From Desulfovibrio sp. A2 (GTDB lineage Bacteria > Desulfobacterota > Desulfovibrionia > Desulfovibrionales > Desulfovibrionaceae): 64,000 bases of DNA. The position numbers and the translations under genes were made by a program. The notes under the pieces were generated by a model. It searched no databases and was not told the origin of the DNA. It saw only the letters and a program-made list of their open reading frames with translations. Shown piece after piece: positions 24,727 through 32,736 of this stretch (within the stretch, counting starts at the first letter, position 1; every line of letters begins with the position of its first letter). The stretch spans positions 1-64,000 of the forward strand of contig NZ_AGFG01000055.1 of NCBI RefSeq assembly GCF_000226255.1, written 5' to 3'.

Positions 24727-27700
24727 CTATTCCGTCGAGCCGCGCCGTGCCTGCATGGCGCGCAGGATGGCCCGGCGCAGCACGCCCATTTCCACGGGCT
24801 TGGAAACGTAGTCGTCCATGCCGGCTTCCAGGAAGGTTTCGCGGTCGCCCACCATGGCGTGGGCGGTCATGGCCACCACGGGGATGGCCGCGCGGGCGGC
24901 GAAGGCCGGGTCGGTGCGGATGGCGCGGGTGGCGGCAAGCCCGTCCATGACCGGCATCTGCACGTCCATGACCACGCAATCGAACTTGGCGCGGCGCAAG
25001 GCGTCCAGCGCCTGCTGGCCGTCGGTGGCCAGGGTCACGGTCATGCCCGACTTTTCCAGCATGCGCTGCACGGCCAGCTGGTTCACGGCGTCGTCCTCCA
25101 CCAGCAGCACGTGCAGTTCGGTGGGCGTTTCGGCTGGGGCGTCCGCATCGCCCGCTCCTTCGGCCGGATGCTGAGCCCGCGCGGCAACAACCCGCGCAGC
25201 CTTGCGTCGGGCCGGATTCCGGCCGGGATGCGGCCCGGCGCCGGGCAGGGCCGTGGCGTCGGCGTGGCGGGCGGGCATGCCCATGTCATCTCCGCCATCA
25301 CCTGCACGCCAGTCGGGCCCGTCGGACCTGTCGGGCCTGTCGTTCTTGTGGGGGGCATCGCTCCACAAGGCCTCGAAAGGCAGCGAGACGAAGACCGTGG
25401 CGCCCGCGCCTTCGACGCTTTCGAGCGAAAGTTCGCCGCCCAGCAGCGCCACCAGCCGCCGCACGATGGACAGGCCAAGCCCGGCCCCGCCGTGCCGCCG
25501 CACGTGCGAGCCGTCCAACTGGCTGAAGGGTTCGAAAATGCGTTCCTGGTGCGATTCCGGAATGCCGATGCCGGTGTCGCGCACCTCCAGCAGCAGGTGC
25601 AGGCTGGCGGGCCGGGGGCTGACCTGCGGGCTGCCGGGGCCGTTCGCGGCGGGCAGGCCCAGCGGGGTCAGCTCCACTGTCACCGAACCCGTGTCGGTGA
25701 ACTTGATGGCGTTGCCCACCAGGTTGAAGGCGATCTGGCGCAGCCGGGCCTCGTCGCCCATCAGCCGCGCGGGCAGGCGCGGATCGAGCCGGATGTCCAG
25801 TTCCAGCGATTTTTCGCGTGCGGGCAGCAGGAAGATGTCGCGGATGGACGCCGCCACCCCTTCCAGTTCGAAGGGCGCGCTGCGCAGGGCCAGCCGCCCG
25901 GCCTCCACGCGCGAGAGGTCCAGCACGTCGGACAATAGCTGAGTGAGCCGCCGGGCAGAGGTGATGGCGCTGGTCAGGTAGTCCTGCTGCTCGTCGTCCA
26001 GCGCGGTGGTCTGCAGCAGTTGCAGCATGCCCAGCGCCCCGTTGAGCGGCGTGCGAATCTCATGGCTCATGTTGGCCAGGAATTCGGACTTGGCCAGGTT
26101 GGCGGTCTCGGCGGCGGCCTTTTCGCGCAGCAGCGCGGCCTGGGCCTCCTTGCGTTCGGTGACGTCCACGGCCATGCGGATCACAGCGCGGCGGCCGTCG
26201 GGCAGCGAGCCCAGCGGCGCGGAACTGAAATCCCACACCCGCGCCGCGCCGTCGGCGCAGATTACCGGGTGTTCCCCGTCTGCCCGGCGTGCGCCCAGGG
26301 CGTACAGGCTGTCGGTGTCGGAGGTGGCGTGGCCGGACGCCCTGCCCGCCATTCCGCCGGGCGGTGCCCCCCCTGCGCCCTCCATGCCATCGGACGCCCC
26401 GCCGCCAGGGGCGTGCATCGGGTCGTCGCGCATGGCCAGTGCTTCCCAACGGGCCAGGGTGGGCAGGCTTTCGGGGGGATAGCCGGAAAGTTCGCACCAA
26501 CTGCGGTTCAGCGCCAGCACCGCGCCGTCCTCGTCATGGATCATCACCGGCACGGGGGCTTCCTCGATGGCGGCGCGGAACTGCCGCTCGCTGGCCAGCA
26601 GCCGCTGGCGCGCGGCGTACTGGGCGCTGACGTCGGTGAACACCAGCACCGCCCCGGTGATGTCGCCCGCCGCGTCGTGGATGGGGGCGGCGCTGTCCGC
26701 GATCTGGTACTCCGCGCCGTCGCGGGCCAGCAGCAGGGTGTCGTTGTGCAGTTCCACCACCTTACCGGAACTCACGGCGCGGGCTACCGGGTCCGCCACC
26801 GGCTCGCGGGTGCCGCCCGCGACGATGACGAACACCTCGCCGATGTGCCGCCCCCTGGCCGCGCTGAAAGGCCAGCCGGTCAGCCGCTCGGCCACCGGAT
26901 TCATCAGGGTGACCCGCCCGGCGCGGTCGGTGGCCATCACCGCGTCGCCGATGGAGCGCAGGGTGACGGAAAGGTTCTCGCGGCTGACGCGCAGGGCTTC
27001 TTCGGCCTGTCTGCGGGCGGTGATGTCGGAATGGGTGCCCACGAAGCGCAGGGGCGAACCGTCTGCGGTGAAGGACATCACCTTGCCCCGCGCCAGCACC
27101 CAGATGTACGAGCCGTCCTTGCGCCGCATGCGGTATTCCGACTGGTAGGCGGGGGTGCTTCCGGAAAGGTGCAGATCGATCTCCGACTGCACGCGCTGCC
27201 TGTCGTCGGGGTGCACGCGGCCTTCCCACTCGCGCGGCGAGTTGCCGACCTCGTGTTCTTCGTGGCCCAGCAGCCCCTTCCAGCGGGGGGACACGAACAG
27301 TTCGCCGGTCTGGAGGTTCCAGTCCCACACGCCGTCGCCCGGTCCTTCCAGGGCGAACTGCCAGCGCTCCTCGCTTTCCACCAGGGCCATCTCCGCCGTG
27401 CGGCGACGGTCGGCGGCCAGCTTGAAGAGCAGGGTGAGCCCGCACAGAAAGCCCATCCACAGCACGAAGACAACCCGAGTCAGGCGGCTCTGGCGTTCGG
27501 CGTCCTCCACGAAGCGGGAAAAGACGCTGCGCTCCAGCGCGTCGCCCAGCCTGTCCAACTCCGTGAAGGCCCTTCGCTGCTCCAGGGCCAGCAGGGGATA
27601 TTCCTTTTTCGGCGCGGCAAGGCGGGCGGTGGTGGCGCGGTCCAGCGCGGCGATGCCGTCGGCGTAGATGCGCAGCTGGGCCACCAGCATTTCCGGCCCG

Positions 27701-28038
27701 TCCCCATGCAGGCCAAGGCCGTCCAGGATGGCGTTGTCCGGGACCAGCAGTTCGTCCACCGCGTCGTACAGCCTGCCCGCGCCTTGTTCGAAATAGGCCC
27801 CATGGATGCCTGGGGGAAGGCCGGAATCGCCCGCCAGCTGGCGTTCGGCGGCCAGTTGGCCCTTCAGCAGGTCCGCGCGGGCGATGCGCAAGGCCTTCAC
27901 CACCGGCAGGAAGTCGCGCAGGCTGGCGTGCCAGCCGTGATTCACCCACAGCAGCAGCATGCCGGAGCACACCAGCGCAAGGATGCCCCCGGCGATGGCG
28001 ATGTTGCGGCTTTGCGAGATGGCGGGGCGTCTGGTCAT
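24727..28038 (-). CDS. Hybrid sensor histidine kinase with PAS domains and receiver
   Basis: An 1103-residue membrane protein. Membrane helices at about 13-33 and 175-196 flank a helical periplasmic sensor. Three PAS/PAC units (about 215-625) follow, the first containing [15 protein letters not shown]. HisKA has the phospho-acceptor in [13 protein letters not shown] (about 650). HATPase_c shows [17 protein letters not shown] and [11 protein letters not shown] receiver (about 975-1095) has LLVEDDAVN and [11 protein letters not shown]. It follows the periplasmic binding protein gene by 117 bp on the same strand, so the pair may sense one ligand. No separate response regulator lies next to it. 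Confidence 0.93.
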   Translation of the reverse strand: MTRRPAISQSRNIAIAGGILALVCSGMLLLWVNHGWHASLRDFLPVVKALRIARADLLKGQLAAERQLAGDSGLPPGIHGAYFEQGAGRLYDAVDELLVPDNAILDGLGLHGDGPEMLVAQLRIYADGIAALDRATTARLAAPKKEYPLLALEQRRAFTELDRLGDALERSVFSRFVEDAERQSRLTRVVFVLWMGFLCGLTLLFKLAADRRRTAEMALVESEERWQFALEGPGDGVWDWNLQTGELFVSPRWKGLLGHEEHEVGNSPREWEGRVHPDDRQRVQSEIDLHLSGSTPAYQSEYRMRRKDGSYIWVLARGKVMSFTADGSPLRFVGTHSDITARRQAEEALRVSRENLSVTLRSIGDAVMATDRAGRVTLMNPVAERLTGWPFSAARGRHIGEVFVIVAGGTREPVADPVARAVSSGKVVELHNDTLLLARDGAEYQIADSAAPIHDAAGDITGAVLVFTDVSAQYAARQRLLASERQFRAAIEEAPVPVMIHDEDGAVLALNRSWCELSGYPPESLPTLARWEALAMRDDPMHAPGGGASDGMEGAGGAPPGGMAGRASGHATSDTDSLYALGARRADGEHPVICADGAARVWDFSSAPLGSLPDGRRAVIRMAVDVTERKEAQAALLREKAAAETANLAKSEFLANMSHEIRTPLNGALGMLQLLQTTALDDEQQDYLTSAITSARRLTQLLSDVLDLSRVEAGRLALRSAPFELEGVAASIRDIFLLPAREKSLELDIRLDPRLPARLMGDEARLRQIAFNLVGNAIKFTDTGSVTVELTPLGLPAANGPGSPQVSPRPASLHLLLEVRDTGIGIPESHQERIFEPFSQLDGSHVRRHGGAGLGLSIVRRLVALLGGELSLESVEGAGATVFVSLPFEALWSDAPHKNDRPDRSDGPDWRAGDGGDDMGMPARHADATALPGAGPHPGRNPARRKAARVVAARAQHPAEGAGDADAPAETPTELHVLLVEDDAVNQLAVQRMLEKSGMTVTLATDGQQALDALRRAKFDCVVMDVQMPVMDGLAATRAIRTDPAFAARAAIPVVAMTAHAMVGDRETFLEAGMDDYVSKPVEMGVLRRAILRAMQARRGSTE

Positions 28039-28155
28039 GCCGTTGGGTCCTGTGGTCCCCGTGCTGCCCTTGCTGCATCTGGGGTTTGCGGGTCTGGAGG
28101 TGCGGCGGGACGTCCGGGACGGCTGGAGCGTTCGGGGCGTTTGGGCACGGGGGCG

Positions 28156-29034
28156 TCAGTCGCCGGGGTTGCGCTCGTCCCGAATGGCCCAGGGGGGCAG
28201 GGCGTGCTCGTCGAAGCCGAAGGGCCGCACCAGTTCGAGGTGTTGCGACGTGCCGATGAAGGAATGCAACTGCCTGTTCACCTTTGCCGCCAGCGCGGTG
28301 TCGCCCTTGCGGAAGCCGAAGGCGCACAGCCCCGTGGCGGGCTTGCCCTCAATGAGCGGCTGGGTGAAGGGGTGGGCCGCCTCCAACTCGTCCGGATGCT
28401 GCCGCGCCAGCAACGCCACCGTGGGACCGGAAAGGGCCAGCCCGTCCACCCGCCCCTTGCGCACCGCGTCCATGCCGACGTGCGCGTCGGACACCAGGAG
28501 CAGCCGGTCCGGGGGCGTGCCCAGCAGCAGCAACTGGCGGTGTTCCACCGCGCCGTCCAGCACGGCCACGGTCACGTCCGTGCGCCCGGCCAGCCCGGCG
28601 TAGTCGTGCAGGCCGCGCGGGTTGCCCCGCCGCACCAGCATGCCCTGGCCCACGACGCTGGTGGGCAGGGAAAAGGCGACGCGCGCCTCGCGCTCGGGTG
28701 TGACGAACATGCCAGCCGCGATCATGTCGATGTGCCCGGCCAGCAGGTCGGGGATCAGGGCGTTGAAGTCGCCGAGCACCCAGCGAATGCGGGTGACCCC
28801 GGCGCGGGCCAGGACCGCGCGGGCCACCTCTGGGGCTTCGCCCGTAACGGTGCCCTCGGGCGTGCGGTAGGCGTAGGGGGGTTCCAGCGCGTAGCCCACG
28901 CGCACGGTGCCCCCCCGCCATGCCGCGTCGGTGGGGGCGGGCAGTTCGACCAGCACGAAGAGCAGCGACGCCACGGCGCAGGCCAGGGCGACGAAGCCGA
29001 GCAGGGAGGGGCCGGGGCCCGGAAGTCTGGGCAT
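28156..29034 (-). CDS. Periplasmic solute-binding protein, family 3 (SBP_bac_3)
   Basis: About 292 residues from ATG 29034, with an N-terminal membrane or signal segment (LLGFVALACAVASLLFVLVE). VRVGYALEPPYAYRTPEG and the NALIPDLLAGHIDMIAAGM stretch are typical of polar amino-acid and EhuB-like binding proteins. The ligand is unknown. No ABC permease or ATPase is adjacent; the next gene downstream is the hybrid sensor kinase. It may therefore be a sensory partner and not a transporter component. The Shine-Dalgarno is weak (AGGA about 13 nt away). Confidence 0.8.
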   Translation of the reverse strand: MPRLPGPGPSLLGFVALACAVASLLFVLVELPAPTDAAWRGGTVRVGYALEPPYAYRTPEGTVTGEAPEVARAVLARAGVTRIRWVLGDFNALIPDLLAGHIDMIAAGMFVTPEREARVAFSLPTSVVGQGMLVRRGNPRGLHDYAGLAGRTDVTVAVLDGAVEHRQLLLLGTPPDRLLLVSDAHVGMDAVRKGRVDGLALSGPTVALLARQHPDELEAAHPFTQPLIEGKPATGLCAFGFRKGDTALAAKVNRQLHSFIGTSQHLELVRPFGFDEHALPPWAIRDERNPGD

Positions 29035-29355
29035 GACGTTTGCCGTATCCTGTGATGGAGCGCGCCGCGCGCGGCGTCGGCTGGAGCCGGTGATGCCGCC
29101 GCTGTGCCATACGGCGCCGTGTCGGAACATTATTCTTTGCCGTAGCGGGGGGCGGCGTCAATTGGGGTTTGCCGCGTCTTTCCCCCGTATGCACCCACGG
29201 GGCGGGTAGGGATAGCCCGACATGTGGCATGGGCTTTCCCTTAATGTTGCGTAACGGCCTTGACACAAGGGGTAAGGCAATGAAGTATGCGACAACCCAC
29301 TGCCCCGGGGAGGGCAGTACACCGGGCGCGCGCGGCGCGCCGCAGGGGAGAATGC
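29035..29355. other. Divergent intergenic region
   Basis: It separates the binding protein gene (minus) from the TPR gene (plus). TTGACA at 29260-29265 with AAGTAT 17 nt later (29283-29288) could be a weak sigma-70 promoter for the TPR gene. If so, transcription starts after the ATG at 29287, favouring the GTG start at 29356. Nothing else recognised. Confidence 0.4.
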
Positions 29356-30099
29356 GTGCACGACGAACAGTATCCGATCATACTCGGCGTCTATTCATTG
29401 CAACAGGATGCCGTGGTTGGCATAGGCGGCACCGCGTCGCAGCAGCGGCAGGTTACCTATTGGTATGCACGCAAACTGGACGTGAATACCTGTGAAGTGC
29501 AGCCGCTCAACGTGCATCACGTACCCTCGGGTATTCGCAAGGCCATGGAAGAGTTGGAGTTCTTGCGGACGTACATGCCCGAACCGCTGTACTACAAGAA
29601 CCACACGGTGCCCGCGCTGGCGTCCCTGCACCGCAAGCTGGGCGAAGGGGAAGCCTGCCTTGCCGCGTTGCGCCTGGACGATGCGGAAAAGGCGTTCATC
29701 AAGGCGTTGATGATCGACGACCTGAACGTGCCCGCCAACTTCGGCCTGGGCGAGGTATACGCGGAGAAGAAGGACGCGGCCCGGCTGCGCAAGGTGCTGA
29801 ACGTGCTCATGGGCAGCGACGAGGCGTTCCTGATGGAGCACCGGGTGCGCTTCAACAAGTTCGGCATCAGCCTGCGCAAGAACGGGCATTTCGACGATTC
29901 GCTGCGCTTCTACCACAAGGCGCTGGAATGCCGCGAGGACGAGCACCTGCATTTCAACATCGCGCGGGTGCACTTCGACAAGGGCGACACCGGGGCCTGC
30001 GTGGACCACCTGACCAAGGCCCTGGCCATGCGGCCCGACTTCACCGAGGCGCAGCGCTTCCTGACCTTCTGCGGCGGCCGAAACTGTTCGGGCCTGTGA
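29356..30099 (+). CDS. Tetratricopeptide repeat protein
   Basis: About 247 residues from GTG 29356, which has GGGGAG 6-9 nt upstream; ATG 29287 is an alternative. The N-terminal 70 residues (YPIILGVYSLQQDAVVGIGG) are not recognised. At least three TPR-like helical pairs follow, with LDDAEKAFIKALMIDDLNVPA, FDDSLRFYHKALECREDEHL (given in pieces) and GACVDHLTKALAMRPDF as the clearest. No signal peptide, so it is probably a cytoplasmic scaffold. A terminator follows at 30143. Confidence 0.82.
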   Translation: MHDEQYPIILGVYSLQQDAVVGIGGTASQQRQVTYWYARKLDVNTCEVQPLNVHHVPSGIRKAMEELEFLRTYMPEPLYYKNHTVPALASLHRKLGEGEACLAALRLDDAEKAFIKALMIDDLNVPANFGLGEVYAEKKDAARLRKVLNVLMGSDEAFLMEHRVRFNKFGISLRKNGHFDDSLRFYHKALECREDEHLHFNIARVHFDKGDTGACVDHLTKALAMRPDFTEAQRFLTFCGGRNCSGL

Positions 30100-30142
30100 G
30101 GGGCAGGGCGCGGCAGCGCGCAATTTTTTGCAGGGAACGGCG

Positions 30143-30170
30143 AAGGCCGCCACATGCTGTGGCGGCCTTT
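30143..30170. terminator. Terminator hairpin
   Basis: AAGGCCGCCACA-TGC-TGTGGCGGCCTTT is a perfect 12-bp stem with a T-run on the plus side. It lies between the convergent TPR and NYN genes and can serve both. Confidence 0.85.
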
Positions 30171-30191
30171 GTCGTGTTTGCGGGGGGGGGA

Positions 30192-31067
30192 TCAGCCGCC
30201 GTTTTTGACGCGGATGTGCAGGTCCATATTGCCGCTTGGCCGGGCCATGGTTGCCAGTTCAAATAGCGCAGGGAAGGCGCGTACCAATCCTGCGAATTTG
30301 GTGTGCTTGTACAGACGGGTGTCGAACTGTGGATAGTTCTTCAGGATGTTCTGTGCCACGCTGGGCAGCACCGCCCAACCGTTTTCATCCGATGTAGCTT
30401 CCACAGCCTGTCGGATAAGTTGCACGGGATCGGGCAGTTCGTCTTGTTGCGAGGCGGACCCTTCTGGCAGATCTAACGCGATGGGGGAGGTGGACGCCTT
30501 TGCTCCGTGTTCCGGGCTGACGCGATTCAATGGGGCTTCCGTATCTGGCAGGGGAACCGTTTGTTGCGCGGCATCAGGGAGCAGCAATTCCGTATAGATG
30601 AACCGTGTGCAGGCTTTGACGAAAGCTTCGGGGGTATGCCGTCGGCCAAAGCCGTAGACAACCAACCCTTCTTCGCGCAGGCGCGCGGCCAGCCGAGTGA
30701 AGTCGCTGTCGCTGGACACCAGGCAGAAACCGTCGAAGCGCTTGGTGTGCATCAGGTCCATGGCATCGATTATCAGGGCGCTATCCGTGGAGTTTTTACC
30801 CGTAGTGTACTGGAACTGCTGGACGGGAAGCAAGGAGTGTGCATGCAGAAGCTTTTTCCAACCAGCCAAGTTTGGCTGTGTCCAATCTCCGTACACACGG
30901 CGCACGCAGGCAATGCCGAATCTGGCAATTTCGACCATCAGACTCGGAGTGGCGGATGGCTGGGCATTGTCGGCATCAATGAGCACTGCGAGTTTTCGTT
31001 GGGGGGCGTCTTCGGATAACGGGGTGGAGTCACAGACTGCCCGCTCCATTTGGGGGGAAGGCGTCAT
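30192..31067 (-). CDS. NYN (PIN-like) nuclease with LOTUS/OST-HTH domain
   Basis: A 291-residue protein. The N-terminal NYN domain (about 22-165) has the acidic residues LAVLIDADNAQ, STDSALIIDAMDLM and CLVSSDSDF, expected for a metal-dependent RNase. After a polar linker, the C-terminal part (about 215-285), with LIRQAVEATSDENGWAVL, NILKNYPQFDTRLYKHTKF and LFELA, matches the OST-HTH/LOTUS RNA-binding domain. The combination is widespread in bacteria (YjjI/LabA-type). It stands alone. Confidence 0.88.
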   Translation of the reverse strand: MTPSPQMERAVCDSTPLSEDAPQRKLAVLIDADNAQPSATPSLMVEIARFGIACVRRVYGDWTQPNLAGWKKLLHAHSLLPVQQFQYTTGKNSTDSALIIDAMDLMHTKRFDGFCLVSSDSDFTRLAARLREEGLVVYGFGRRHTPEAFVKACTRFIYTELLLPDAAQQTVPLPDTEAPLNRVSPEHGAKASTSPIALDLPEGSASQQDELPDPVQLIRQAVEATSDENGWAVLPSVAQNILKNYPQFDTRLYKHTKFAGLVRAFPALFELATMARPSGNMDLHIRVKNGG

Positions 31068-31222
31068 GCATACCTCTCCTGAGTATTGGCGTGCTGTGTA
31101 TATGTCTGTCTATCATGGGGTAGGAAAGAGGAACAGGGTGCGATTGCGCGCGTCAGGTAAGGTGATCAAGCCGGGCCAGGTTGCGCCAGGCCGACCGTGC
31201 GATGCAGGTGCGTTGGACCGGG

Positions 31223-32518
31223 TCAGGCGGTGGCGTCCCACGGGCATTCGCCGGGCCGGGTGCCGCCCGGCGGCAAATGGCCGCGTAGGAACCGGGTGTC
31301 GATGGCCCGCTTGAGCAGGAAGGCGAGACGCCCGCCGAGGCACAGTTCCGCGCCGCCGAAAGGCCGGTGCAGCACGCCCGTGCCCGCGCCGGTGTCCAGC
31401 ACCAGCAGGTAGCCGGGCCGGGGGATGTACGGGGCGAGGCCGGGCTGGCCTGAAGCCCGTGATTTCCCGGTGGTCCGCCGCGCATGGCCATCCAGGCGCG
31501 CCGCCAGGTTGGCGGCCAGCACCGGTCCCTGGCGCACGGCGTGCACGCCCACGCGGGCAAGCGGCGCGGGGGTGAAGTGGATGCAGTCGCCGCCGCCGAA
31601 CAGGTCCGGGTGGTCGATGGATTGAAGGTGAGCATTCACCGCAAGCCCGCCGTCCGGCCCCACGGGCAGGCCGGATGCCGCGAACAGTGGCGGCGGGGCC
31701 ACGCCGGTGGCCAGCAGGATGACGCTGGCGGGCTGGGTGCGACCGCCGTCCAGCAGCAGGCCGTCCTTTGCGACGCGCACGGCCCGCGCGCCCTCCACGA
31801 TGCGCACCCCGCGCGCCGCGGCAGCGGCCCGGCACAGCAGTCGTGCCCGTTCCGGAAGTCGGGGCAGCAGGGTGCGCCCGGCGACCAGGGTCACCGAATC
31901 TCTTTCAGACACGGTGGCTGCTCCATGGCCCCTCGCCCGTCCAAGGCACACGGCGGCGTTGCAGGCCACTTCCAGCGCGGCTGGGCCGCCGCCCGCCACC
32001 ACCACGTGCACCGGCCCGCGCGCGGCCAGACGCAGCAGCGCCTGCCGTGCACGGTACAGGTTCTCGATGGGTTTTACCGGCAGCACCAGTGGGGCGCCGC
32101 CCCCGCCCCCATCGCCGTCAGGCCCGCCAGGCCCGTCAGAATTGTCGGGGCCGTCATCCGCCGCCCCGTGGCCGCCGGGCAGGCGGTGCGCCACCACCGA
32201 CCCCACGTTGCACGAGCACACGTCGTAGCCCAGCCGCAGGCCGGAGGCGAAATGCACCGCCCGGCCCGGCGCGTCGATGCGCACGGCGGTGTCGGCGACG
32301 AAGGTTCCCCCCGCCGCCTCCACCATGCGCCGCACCGGCAGGGCCATGGCTCGCGGCGGATACGTGCCGCCCAGCACGCCGGGGCCCATGCCGGAATAGC
32401 AGTGGCAGGGTCCGGGTCCGACCACGGTCACCGCGTGCCCGCGCGTCACCAGCGTCGGGATGGCGCGGATGGCGTCGAGGTGGGCGTGCCCCGCGCCGAG
32501 CAGCAGCAGACGGGCCAT
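31223..32518 (-). CDS. FAD/NAD(P)-dependent oxidoreductase, NDH-2 / SelD-linked type
   Basis: A 431-residue flavoprotein. The N-terminal FAD motif LLLGAGHAHLDAIRAI (4-19) carries the GxGHAHL variant typical of NADH dehydrogenase-like proteins found alone or fused to SelD. A second Rossmann motif is VVVAGGGPAALEVA, and GGGDCIHF is the FAD-binding motif near the C-terminus. A Gly/Asp-rich loop (about 125-145) interrupts the first half. Start ATG 32518 has AAGGAG upstream; the frame is open further up only as a shadow of the glycosyltransferase gene. Substrate unknown; quinone or a selenium-related role are both possible. Confidence 0.85.
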   Translation of the reverse strand: MARLLLLGAGHAHLDAIRAIPTLVTRGHAVTVVGPGPCHCYSGMGPGVLGGTYPPRAMALPVRRMVEAAGGTFVADTAVRIDAPGRAVHFASGLRLGYDVCSCNVGSVVAHRLPGGHGAADDGPDNSDGPGGPDGDGGGGGAPLVLPVKPIENLYRARQALLRLAARGPVHVVVAGGGPAALEVACNAAVCLGRARGHGAATVSERDSVTLVAGRTLLPRLPERARLLCRAAAAARGVRIVEGARAVRVAKDGLLLDGGRTQPASVILLATGVAPPPLFAASGLPVGPDGGLAVNAHLQSIDHPDLFGGGDCIHFTPAPLARVGVHAVRQGPVLAANLAARLDGHARRTTGKSRASGQPGLAPYIPRPGYLLVLDTGAGTGVLHRPFGGAELCLGGRLAFLLKRAIDTRFLRGHLPPGGTRPGECPWDATA

Positions 32519-32736
32519 GGGAACTCCTTGGGTGGGCGTGAGAATGCCCGACCGTAGCAGCGGACGCCGGGCGCGGCAACGCGATGCATGGGGGCACGCC
32601 GCGCTGCACATGCCGCCTTTCCCCGCCGGTCCCGCATCGGCCCACGGCAACGCGACCGCCCCGCACTCCATGCGGAATGCGGGGCGGCGTGCGGGAGGGT
32701 GCGGGGATGCGTGGAGGCTACGGAAACAATGTATGC

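Noticed and set aside
26020..29055. Long plus-strand frame opposite the hybrid kinase
   Set aside because: Composition is His/Gln/Gly/Val-rich as expected for antisense reading of GC-rich genes. No domain is recognisable.
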